Below, one piece after another: positions 1-6,907 of a stretch of 15,808 nt of DNA; position 1 is the stretch's first letter, and each line of letters opens with the position of its first letter. The translations under genes were made by a program, and so were the position numbers. Under the pieces are notes generated by a model. The model was not told where the DNA came from. It searched no databases and worked only from the letters and a program-made list of their open reading frames with translations. Source of the DNA: Hyphomicrobiales bacterium (lineage in GTDB: Bacteria > Pseudomonadota > Alphaproteobacteria > Rhizobiales > Aestuariivirgaceae); NCBI GenBank assembly GCA_012032065.1, contig JAAURV010000037.1:1-15808 (forward strand). Direction: 5' to 3'.

Positions 1-2
1 GC

Positions 3-150
3 GGCGCGCTCATGCCAGCGGCAGGGCACGATCCGGCCGCCGAAGGCGCGCGCCGGCGGTCCGGCAAATTGCAGATTGACCTCCGCCTCGTCGCTGCCGG
101 CGAGCACGTCGTCGATCGCCGCCAGAAAACCCGGATCGCGGATCACGGTC
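3..150 (-). pseudogene. PAS-like fragment, possibly from a PhoR-type sensor kinase (partial)
   Basis: The minus strand is open to the left edge. After the oxidoreductase-like segment it reads VIRDPGFLAAIDDVLAG, then a stretch ending AFGGRIVPC. This resembles the sensory PAS segment of alphaproteobacterial PhoR-type histidine kinases, where a helix of the form RDPxLLxAVDxxLAG is followed by a strand ending in ARVAPL. The switch from the neighbouring family falls near 145-155, with no stop codon and no start. It is only about 50 residues and carries no catalytic motif, so the assignment is weak. It could instead be an unusual C-terminal tail of the adjacent oxidoreductase piece. No complete gene is present. 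Confidence 0.3.
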
Positions 151-380
151 TCGATGGCCAGCTCGCCCATCTCGTGCGAGAGCATGGGGTCGTAGTCCCA
201 ACCCTTGGGGCAGGGGTCGAGCGAGTGGATGAACGTCGGGCCGCCGATGGTCAGGGCCCGGCGGACCTTGTTCATCATCTCGACGGCGTACGACGCGCAC
301 ACGGTGGCCACGTACCGGCACTCCGGATGGCCCGCCGCCATCATGCCCGCCATGTTCTTCTTCCACACTGGCGACGCCTG
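150..380 (-). pseudogene. 2-oxoacid:ferredoxin oxidoreductase beta-subunit (PorB-like) fragment
   Basis: The minus strand read down from about 380 gives SPVWKKNMAGMMAAGHPE, then YVATVCASY, then IGGPTFIHSLDPCPKGWDYDP. These match in order the last part of PorB-type thiamine-diphosphate subunits of pyruvate or 2-oxoacid:ferredoxin oxidoreductases: a KKDM-AAH segment, YVATAS, and GPAFIHxxxPCPxGW. The intact subunit is about 300 residues and decarboxylates a 2-oxoacid while passing electrons to ferredoxin. Here only about 75 residues exist. The thiamine-binding GDG region is missing because the matching sequence stops where a carotenoid-oxygenase reading begins on the other strand. The family match is good. 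Whether this is a genomic remnant or a mis-joined read is open. Confidence 0.55.
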
Positions 381-575
381 GGAAGACGCGGACGGCACTC
401 TGCGCTTCGATCTGTGCGTCACACCCGATGCGGAATTCGTGACGCATCAAGCGCGCAGCATGATCCGCGGCGGCGACGCAGAATCGCCGCAAGCGGAGTT
501 GGTGATGGCCGTGCTGCATCCGAATGGCCGCGCTGAAGTTCAACGCACCGGTCTACGCGGCGAATTCCCGCAAAC
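352..575 (+). pseudogene. Carotenoid cleavage oxygenase (RPE65/CCO family) fragment
   Basis: The plus frame starting at 352 reads FFFHTGDAWEDADG, then a strand-rich segment, then LHPNGRAEVQRTGLRGEFPQ. In carotenoid oxygenases the FHxxNAxED motif supplies one of the four iron-binding histidines. About 60-80 residues later comes a line of the form RPDG-x-EFPRxDxRxxG. Both are present at about the right spacing. Full enzymes are about 450-500 residues and cleave carotenoids or stilbenes with O2 at a His4-Fe(II) centre. This piece is about 70 residues with one of the four histidines. It begins in the PorB-like fragment and ends near 570-580, where the frame gives way to cytochrome c. It cannot be functional. 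Confidence 0.55.
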
Positions 576-892
576 CGACCGCCGCCGCCAAGGCCTGCGC
601 CGCCTGTCACGATTTCAACAAAGGCGGGCCGAACAAGACCGGACCTAATCTATTCGGGGTTGTCGGGCGCAATCATGGCTCGGTTGCCGGATTTGCCTAT
701 TCGGAGGCAATGGCCGGCAAATCGGCCGAACCGTGGACCTATGAGGCGCTCGACGCCTTCCTGGCCAATCCAAAGGCCGCCGTTCCCGGCACGAAGATGG
801 TCCTCGCGACCAAGAAGGCGGAAACCCGCGCCGACATCCTGGCCTATCTGGCCAAGCTCGCGGACGCGCCGGTGCCGTTCCCTGCCCCGTAA
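524..892 (+). CDS. Class I c-type cytochrome, N-terminus missing or replaced
   Basis: A small soluble periplasmic electron carrier with one covalently bound heme c. CAACH, the heme-attachment motif, lies near residue 25 of the open frame. It is followed by FNKGGPNKTGPNLFGVVGR, the usual cytochrome c2/c550 segment, then a YSEAM helix and VPGTKM, whose methionine is the likely axial ligand. The C-terminal RADILAYLAKLAD helix is typical. The first ATG (524) lies in sequence that also reads as carotenoid oxygenase in another frame, and no signal peptide is present. The genuine cytochrome therefore probably starts its homology near 575, and its true 5' end is absent here. The gene ends at TAA 890-892, just before a strong terminator. 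The identity is sure. The start is not real as seen. Confidence 0.8.
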   Translation: MAALKFNAPVYAANSRKPTAAAKACAACHDFNKGGPNKTGPNLFGVVGRNHGSVAGFAYSEAMAGKSAEPWTYEALDAFLANPKAAVPGTKMVLATKKAETRADILAYLAKLADAPVPFPAP

Positions 893-916
893 AGGCCGCA
901 ATGGTCACAAAGATTT

Positions 917-950
917 AACACCGGCAAAGCGCTTGCCGGTGTTTTCTTTT
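917..950 (+). terminator. Intrinsic (rho-independent) terminator after the cytochrome c gene
   Basis: An 11-bp perfect stem (AACACCGGCAA at 917-927 with TTGCCGGTGTT at 933-943) encloses a 5-base loop AGCGC. A T-rich run TTTTCTTTT follows at 942-950. It sits 25 bases after the cytochrome stop codon and separates that gene from the yej operon. Confidence 0.9.
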
Positions 951-1004
951 GCCCCGGCAAATGCGTATTAACAGTCAACGATTCGCTATTGCGTGGTGCA
1001 CCCA

Positions 1005-2861
1005 ATGACATTCTCGCGCAGATCGCTTCTCAAGCTTGCGGCCCTGGCGCCCGCCGCCAAGATTGCCCATGTCTCCTTCGCCGCGGCCGAAGAGATGACA
1101 TTCAAGCATGCGCTCACTCTCTTCGACGACGTGAAGTATCCTCCCGACTTCAAGCATTTCATCTATGTGAACCCGGCAGCGCCCAAGGGCGGCAAGGTGC
1201 GGTTCGGCGTCGTCGGCTCCTTCGACAGCCTCAATCCTTATACGTTCAAGGGCGAGTCGATCGGCGTTGCCGGCAACGAGACGCTGCTCACATCTTCTCT
1301 CGACGAGCCTTCCACGGAGTACGGCCTGATCGCCAAGGATGTCTGGCATCCGGAAGACCGCTCGCGCGTGGTGTTCCGTTTGCGGCCCGAGGCGAAATTC
1401 CACGACGGCAAAACGATCACGCCCGAGGACGTGATCTGGAGCATGACGACGCTCCGCGACAATCATCCTTTCTACAATTCCTACTACAAGAACATCACCA
1501 CCGCCGAGCAGAGCGGCGAGGCCGAGGTGACGTTCGTATTTTCCCAGACGGGCAATCGTGAACTGCCGCTGATCAGCGGGCAACTGCCGGTGCTGCCGAA
1601 GCATTGGTGGACCGCAAGGAACGCCAGCGGCAAGCAGCGCGACATCAAGGAAACCACGCTGGAAGTTCCGCTGGGATCGGGCGCGTATACCGTAGCCAAC
1701 ATCAAGCCTGGGCAATCGGTGCTGCTCAAGCGCATCGCGGACTACTGGGGAAAGGATCTGCCGGTGAATTTGGGGCAGAACAATTTCGACGAGATCGAAT
1801 ACATCTTTTTCCGCGACGCCAATGTGGCCTTCGAAGCTTTCAAGAGCGATCAGTACGACTGGCGCACAGAGACCAGCGCGAAAATGTGGGCCACTGGCTA
1901 CGACTTCCCGGCGATCAAGGACAAGCGCTGCATCATCGAGGAAATTCCGCTCAAGCAAGTCGAAGGCATGCAGAGCTGGGCGTTCAATCTCCGCCGCGAG
2001 AAATTCGCCGATCCGCGCGTGAGACAAGCTTTCAACTATGCCTTCGATTTCGAGTGGGCCAACACCAATCTGTTTTATGGCCAGTACCAGCGCTCGCGAA
2101 GCTACTTCAACAACTCGACAATGGAAGCCAAGGGGCTGCCGTCCCCAGGCGAGCTTGCCATTCTCGAGCCGCTCAAGGCGCAATTGCCGCCGGAAGTTTT
2201 CACCGCGGAGTACGCCAATCCGGCGAACGCCAACGCCACCGAACGGCGGAAGAATCTGCGCGAGGCAGCACGGCTTCTGAAGGAAGCCGGATGGACGATT
2301 GGCCGGTCCGGCGGAAATTCCGTTCTCGCCAATGCCAAAGGCGAACAGTTCACCGTAGAGTTCCTGCTCGACTCGCCGCTCTTCGAGCGCATCGCGCTTC
2401 CCTATCAGCAGCAGCTCGAATTGCTTGGCATCGGCGTGCGCATCCGCACCATCGACAGCGCGCAGTACGAACGCCACACGCAGACATTCGACTACGACAT
2501 CATCGTGGGAAGCTTCGGACAGTCGCTTTCGCCAGGCAACGAACAACGCGACTTCTGGGGCAGCGCGGCAGCGGACAAGCAAGGCAGCCGCAATCTTGTT
2601 GGCATCAAGAATCCCGCAATCGACGCGATCGTCGAGAAACTCATCTTCGCAACCGATCGCGAACAACTCACCTTTGCCAGCCGGGCGCTGGATCGCGCGC
2701 TCATCTGGAACCACTATGTGGTGCCGATGTGGTTCATTCCTTACGAGCGCACGGCGCGCTGGGACCGCTTCGGCAGGCCCGGCAAAATACCGGACTACTC
2801 CACTGGCTTCCCCGGCATCTGGTGGTGGGACGATGAGCGCGCGAAGAAGGTGAAGGCTTGA
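1005..2861 (+). CDS. yejA: YejA-type ABC transporter substrate-binding protein, Tat-exported (first copy)
   Basis: Periplasmic solute-binding protein, family 5 (DppA/OppA fold), of the YejA oligopeptide group. It delivers peptides to the YejBE permease. From the ATG at 1005 it is 618 residues. GTG codons at 993 and 996 are in frame, but the ATG is preferred because it places the twin-arginine motif SRRSLLK at residues 4-10, followed by a hydrophobic run and an Ala-rich cleavage site. Mature-region YejA hallmarks are LTLFDDVKYPPDFKHF, YVNPAAPKGG, GSFDSLNPY, RPEAKFHDG, the LEVPLGSGAY segment and DYWGKDLPVN. No good Shine-Dalgarno or promoter is evident between the terminator and the start. A TATTAA at 966-971 could be a -10 box but lacks a matching -35. 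Its stop shares one base with the next start (TGATG), implying coupled translation. Substrate cannot be read from sequence. Confidence 0.93.
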   Translation: MTFSRRSLLKLAALAPAAKIAHVSFAAAEEMTFKHALTLFDDVKYPPDFKHFIYVNPAAPKGGKVRFGVVGSFDSLNPYTFKGESIGVAGNETLLTSSLDEPSTEYGLIAKDVWHPEDRSRVVFRLRPEAKFHDGKTITPEDVIWSMTTLRDNHPFYNSYYKNITTAEQSGEAEVTFVFSQTGNRELPLISGQLPVLPKHWWTARNASGKQRDIKETTLEVPLGSGAYTVANIKPGQSVLLKRIADYWGKDLPVNLGQNNFDEIEYIFFRDANVAFEAFKSDQYDWRTETSAKMWATGYDFPAIKDKRCIIEEIPLKQVEGMQSWAFNLRREKFADPRVRQAFNYAFDFEWANTNLFYGQYQRSRSYFNNSTMEAKGLPSPGELAILEPLKAQLPPEVFTAEYANPANANATERRKNLREAARLLKEAGWTIGRSGGNSVLANAKGEQFTVEFLLDSPLFERIALPYQQQLELLGIGVRIRTIDSAQYERHTQTFDYDIIVGSFGQSLSPGNEQRDFWGSAAADKQGSRNLVGIKNPAIDAIVEKLIFATDREQLTFASRALDRALIWNHYVVPMWFIPYERTARWDRFGRPGKIPDYSTGFPGIWWWDDERAKKVKA

Positions 2862-4672
2862 TGCGGGCAGGCCTCGTTCTGGCCCTGGGCTTGTTGGGAG
2901 CCGTTGCGGCGGAGGCCGCTCCGCGGCATGGTCTTTCGGTGTTCGGCGACCTCAAATATCCTGAAACCTTCACCCACTTCGAATATGTGAACCCCGATGC
3001 GCCGAAGGGCGGGCGGATCGCGACGATTGGCGTCGTTGCCCGCGATACGTTCGACAGCTTCAACAACTACATCCTGAAGGGCGACGCGGCGCAGGGCCTC
3101 GAACTCCTCTCCGACACGCTGATGGCGCGCGCATTCGACGAGCCCGACGCGGTCTACGGCCTCGTGGCGAAGGCCGCGGACCTCGCCGATGACAAGAAGA
3201 GTGTCACCTTCGCGCTGCGGCCCGAGGCGCGTTTCGCGGATGGCAGCGCGCTCACCGCCGAAGACGTCTGCGACAGTTACAGGCTGCTCATCACTCAAGG
3301 CCACGAGCGCATCAAGCCGCTGATCCGCGATGTCGAGGCCTGCGACGTGCTCGGAACTCACGAGGTTCGCTACCGCTTCAAGGGCGACCAAGTGCGCGAT
3401 CTTCCCACCAATGTCGCGACGCTGCCGATTTTCTCCAAGGCCTACTACGCCAAGGCCGATTTCTCGAAAAGCACGCTGGAGCCGCCGCTCGGTTCGGGGC
3501 CCTACAAGATCGGCCCTTACCGTCCCGGGGAATTCGTGACCTATCAACGGCGCGACGATTATTGGGCCAAGGATTTGCCGGTCAACAAGGGCCGCTTCAA
3601 CTTCGATCAGATCCGTTTCGAGTATTTCCGCGAGCGCACGGCAGGCTTTGAAGCTCTGAAATCCGGCGTGCTCGACATCCGCGAGGAGTACACCTCGCGC
3701 GAATGGGCCACGGCCTACGATTTCCCGGCCATCAATGACGGCAAGGTCGTCAAGGAGGTTTTGCCCGACGATACTCCCTCTGGCGCGCAGGGGTTCTTCT
3801 TCAATCTGCGGCGCGAGCAGTTCAAGGACATCAGGGTACGGAAGGCTTTGGCGCTGGCTTTCGATTTCGAGTGGTCGAACGCCAATCTGTTTTTCGGGCA
3901 ATACAAACGGACCGGCAGTTTCTTCGAACTGTCGCCGCTCAAAGCCGAAGGCAAACCTTCGCCCGAGGAACTCGCGCTGCTCGAACCTCTCAGGGACAAA
4001 CTCCGCCTCGAGGTTTTCGAGGAAGCGCGGATGCCCCCCCGGAGTGACGGGTCCGGTCAGGATCGCAAACAGTTGCGCGAGGCGTCGAAGCTCCTCGACG
4101 AAGCCGGATGGAAGACGGAAGGGACGTTGCGGAAAAATGCCAAGGGGGAAACGCTGAAGCTCGAAGTGCTGCTCGATTCGCCGGTGTTCGAGCGGATCTT
4201 CGCGCCTTACGTAAAGAACCTTAAACTTCTCGGCGTCGATGCCTCGATGCGCATCGTCGACGAGGCGCAGTATCAGGACCGGCATAAGAATTTCGACTAT
4301 GACATGGTGTCCAGCCGGTTCTCCGGCGATCTGACTCCCGGGACGTCCTTGCGCATTTTCTTCGGCACGGCGTCGGCCAATGCGCCCAGCAGCTACAACA
4401 TGTCGGGCGTCGGAACGCCGGAGATCGATGCGCTGATCGACAAGGTGGTGCTCGCCAAATCGCGCGAACAATTGAACATCGCCGGACGGGCGCTTGACCG
4501 GGTGCTCCGGGCCGAGCATTTCTGGGTGCCCAACTGGCACAAGGGCAGCCACTGGATCGCCTATTGGGACAAGTTCGGCAGGCCTGCTATCAAGCCCAAA
4601 TACGATAGGGGAATCATCGACACCTGGTGGTATGACGCAACCAAGGCCGAGAAACTCGCAAGCGGAAACTGA
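2861..4672 (+). CDS. YejA-type ABC transporter substrate-binding protein, Sec-exported (second copy)
   Basis: A second family-5 solute-binding protein, 603 residues, clearly homologous to its upstream neighbour. Compare LAFDFEWSNANLFFGQYKR here with FAFDFEWANTNLFYGQYQR there. It shares the FGDLKYPETFTHFEYVNP opening, LEPPLGSGPY, DYWAKDLPVN and SPVFERIFAPY. A TTG at 2858 is in frame, but the ATG at 2861 is the natural start. It gives a short Sec signal peptide (MRAGLVLALGLLGAVAAEA, cut before APRHG) with no twin arginine, unlike the first copy. The two proteins probably share one permease with different ligands, since solute-binding proteins set specificity. One may correspond to a YepA-like muropeptide binder, but I cannot tell which. 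The stop lies 9 bases before yejB. Confidence 0.92.
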   Translation: MRAGLVLALGLLGAVAAEAAPRHGLSVFGDLKYPETFTHFEYVNPDAPKGGRIATIGVVARDTFDSFNNYILKGDAAQGLELLSDTLMARAFDEPDAVYGLVAKAADLADDKKSVTFALRPEARFADGSALTAEDVCDSYRLLITQGHERIKPLIRDVEACDVLGTHEVRYRFKGDQVRDLPTNVATLPIFSKAYYAKADFSKSTLEPPLGSGPYKIGPYRPGEFVTYQRRDDYWAKDLPVNKGRFNFDQIRFEYFRERTAGFEALKSGVLDIREEYTSREWATAYDFPAINDGKVVKEVLPDDTPSGAQGFFFNLRREQFKDIRVRKALALAFDFEWSNANLFFGQYKRTGSFFELSPLKAEGKPSPEELALLEPLRDKLRLEVFEEARMPPRSDGSGQDRKQLREASKLLDEAGWKTEGTLRKNAKGETLKLEVLLDSPVFERIFAPYVKNLKLLGVDASMRIVDEAQYQDRHKNFDYDMVSSRFSGDLTPGTSLRIFFGTASANAPSSYNMSGVGTPEIDALIDKVVLAKSREQLNIAGRALDRVLRAEHFWVPNWHKGSHWIAYWDKFGRPAIKPKYDRGIIDTWWYDATKAEKLASGN

Positions 4673-4681
4673 TATCCCGGA

Positions 4682-5800
4682 ATGGGCGCCTACATCCTCA
4701 AACGCATTCTGTTGATGATCCCGACCCTTGTCGGCATCATGCTCATGACCTTCGCGGTCATTCAATTCGTGCCGGGCGGCCCCATCGAGCGCATCATCGC
4801 GCAGGTCCAGGGCACCGATACCGATGCGACGGGCCGAATCAGCGGCAACACCGGCAACGAGGCCGGCGGCAACCAGGACCAGGGTGCGGGCGCTACCGGC
4901 GCATCGCCGGCGAATCTCAAATACCGCGGCGCGCAAGGCCTCGATCCCGAATTCATCAAATCGCTCGAGAAACAATTCGGTTTCGACAAGCCGGCGCATG
5001 AGCGCTTCTTCATGATGCTGAAGAACTACCTCACCTTCGATTTCGGCGAGAGTTACTTCCGCGACCGCAGCGTCATCAGTCTCATCGTGGAGAAGATGCC
5101 GGTGTCGATTTCGCTTGGGCTTTGGCTCACGCTCATCACCTACGCGGTCTCGGTTCCGCTCGGCATCCGCAAGGCGGTGCGCGACGGATCGACGTTCGAC
5201 ATCTGGACGTCGGCCGTCATCATCGTCGGCTACGCAATTCCAAGCTTCATCTTCGCCATCATGCTGATCGTGCTGTTCGCGGGCGGAAGTTATTACAGCT
5301 TGTTTCCCCTGCGCGGGCTGACCTCGGATAACTTCGAGCAACTTAGCCTTCTCGGCAAGATCGGCGACTACGCCTGGCATCTGGCGCTGCCGCTCATCGC
5401 CATGGGCATCAGCGGTTTCGCCACCATGACGCTGCTCACCAAGAACTCGTTCCTCGACGAAATCCGCAAGCAATATGTGGTGACGGCGCGCGCCAAAGGG
5501 CTGAGCGAGCGAAAGGTGCTCTACAATCACGTGTTCCGCAACGCCATGCTGCTCGTGATCTCCGGCTTCCCCGGCGCATTTCTTGGAGCGTTCTTCTCGG
5601 GGTCGCTTCTGATCGAAACGATCTTCTCGCTCGATGGGCTGGGTTATCTCACTTACACGGCGGCGATCAACCGCGACTATCCGATCGTTTTCGCCAATCT
5701 CTACATCTTCACGCTCGTGGGCCTCGTGGTGGCGCTGATCAGCGATCTCACCTACACCTGGATCGATCCGCGCATCGATTTCGAATCGCGGGACGTCTAG
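4682..5800 (+). CDS. yejB: Peptide ABC transporter permease YejB
   Basis: Inner-membrane permease of the binding-protein-dependent transport family, 372 residues. It opens with GAYILKRILLMIPTLVGIML, the standard first membrane helix of the DppB/YejB group, then FVPGGPIERI. A long periplasmic loop (about residues 40-90) is rich in Gly, Asn and Ala and includes TDATGRISG, characteristic of YejB rather than DppB. Further helices follow. The cytoplasmic EAA loop, VTARAKGLSERKVLYNHVFR at about residues 267-286, contacts the ATPase. It ends in the usual WIDPRIDF. It pairs with YejE to form the channel. It starts 9 bases after the second binding protein with only a weak SD and ends 3 bases before yejE. 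Confidence 0.95.
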   Translation: MGAYILKRILLMIPTLVGIMLMTFAVIQFVPGGPIERIIAQVQGTDTDATGRISGNTGNEAGGNQDQGAGATGASPANLKYRGAQGLDPEFIKSLEKQFGFDKPAHERFFMMLKNYLTFDFGESYFRDRSVISLIVEKMPVSISLGLWLTLITYAVSVPLGIRKAVRDGSTFDIWTSAVIIVGYAIPSFIFAIMLIVLFAGGSYYSLFPLRGLTSDNFEQLSLLGKIGDYAWHLALPLIAMGISGFATMTLLTKNSFLDEIRKQYVVTARAKGLSERKVLYNHVFRNAMLLVISGFPGAFLGAFFSGSLLIETIFSLDGLGYLTYTAAINRDYPIVFANLYIFTLVGLVVALISDLTYTWIDPRIDFESRDV

Positions 5801-5803
5801 CGC

Positions 5804-6907
5804 ATGTGGGGTCCCAGGCTTCACGGATTGAACCAGCGGCGCTGGCAGCTCTTCAAGGCGAACAAGCGCGGCTACTGGTCGTTCTGGATTTTCCTCGTGC
5901 TCTTCTTCGTCAGCATGTTCGCACCGATCATTTCCAACGACCGGCCCATGCTCGTCTCCTACAAGGGCGAACTCCTGTTCCCCACTTTCGCCGATTATCC
6001 GGAAGAAAAATTCGGCGGTTTCCTGGCGCGCACCGATTATCGCGATCCGGTCAACATCGAGGAAATCACCGCCAACGGCTGGATGATCTGGCCGCTCATC
6101 CGCTACTCCTACAACACGGTCAACAATGAGCTGCCTCGACCTGCGCCGTCACCGCCGGCATACTCGCTTACACGAGACGAAGCCTGCGTTAAATATGCGC
6201 AAGGCGCCGCCGGCGCCGGCTGCACGTTTGGAAATCTGAACTGGCTCGGCACCGACGATCAAGGCCGCGACGTGATCGCCAGGCTGATCTACGGGTTCCG
6301 CATTTCGGTGGCGTTCGGCCTTATCCTGACACTCTTCTCCTCGATCATCGGCGTCGCGGCTGGAGCCGTGCAGGGTTACTTCGGCGGATGGACGGACCTA
6401 TTGTTCCAGCGTTTCATCGATATCTGGACGTCGATGCCCACGCTCTATCTGCTCATCATTCTCGCAGCCTTCATCACGCCGACCTTCTGGCTCCTGCTCT
6501 TCATTCTCGTGCTGTTCTCGTGGACGGGACTCGTCGGCGTGGTGCGCGCGGAATTCCTCCGTGCACGGAACTTCGAATATGTGCGCGCCGCCAGGGCGCT
6601 GGGCCTGAGCGACACCAGGATCATGCTCAAGCATCTTCTGCCCAACGCGCTGGTCTCCACCATCACCTTCATGCCCTTCATTCTCTCCGGTTCGGTGACG
6701 ACGCTGACGGCGCTGGACTTCCTCGGCTTCGGCTTGCCGCCAGGTTCGCCATCGCTTGGCGAGTTGGTAGCGCAGGGCAAGAACAACCTGCAAGCGCCAT
6801 GGCTCGGCCTCACGGCTTTCTTCGTCGTGTCGATCATGCTGACGCTGCTCGTGTTCATCGGCGAAGCGGTGCGCGACGCGCTCGATCCGCGAAAGACCTT
6901 CGCATGA
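5804..6907 (+). CDS. yejE: Peptide ABC transporter permease YejE
   Basis: Second inner-membrane permease, 367 residues, DppC/YejE group. The N-terminus carries NQRRWQLFKANKRGYWSFWI, the N-terminal extension typical of YejE, leading into the first helix. A long periplasmic segment follows (about residues 45-140, with two cysteines) before the GTDDQGRDVIARLIYGFRIS signature of this permease family. The EAA loop is at about residues 250-280 (RAARALGLSDTRIMLKHLLP). The protein ends at DALDPRKTFA. Its TGA overlaps the ATG of yejF as ATGA, a classic translational coupling signal. Length and layout match the family with no defect visible. Confidence 0.95.
   Translation: MWGPRLHGLNQRRWQLFKANKRGYWSFWIFLVLFFVSMFAPIISNDRPMLVSYKGELLFPTFADYPEEKFGGFLARTDYRDPVNIEEITANGWMIWPLIRYSYNTVNNELPRPAPSPPAYSLTRDEACVKYAQGAAGAGCTFGNLNWLGTDDQGRDVIARLIYGFRISVAFGLILTLFSSIIGVAAGAVQGYFGGWTDLLFQRFIDIWTSMPTLYLLIILAAFITPTFWLLLFILVLFSWTGLVGVVRAEFLRARNFEYVRAARALGLSDTRIMLKHLLPNALVSTITFMPFILSGSVTTLTALDFLGFGLPPGSPSLGELVAQGKNNLQAPWLGLTAFFVVSIMLTLLVFIGEAVRDALDPRKTFA

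Noticed and set aside
562..567. An EcoRI site (GAATTC) close to the oxygenase/cytochrome join, suggesting a cloning scar
   Set aside because: The same bases encode the conserved Glu-Phe of the oxygenase EFP motif, so the site is explained without cloning.
975..2714. A 579-residue minus-strand open frame opposite the first yejA
   Set aside because: Antisense shadow of a well-supported gene, with no recognisable motif and no ribosome site.
2795..5824. A 1009-residue open frame on the minus strand across the yej genes
   Set aside because: It is antisense to two strongly recognisable genes and part of a third. Its composition is rich in Arg, Glu and His with no domain, as expected from the complement of high-GC codons.
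6388..6903. Upstream extension of the yejF frame
   Set aside because: It overlaps yejE in another frame and encodes low-complexity Arg/His sequence. The ATGA overlap at 6904 marks the real start.
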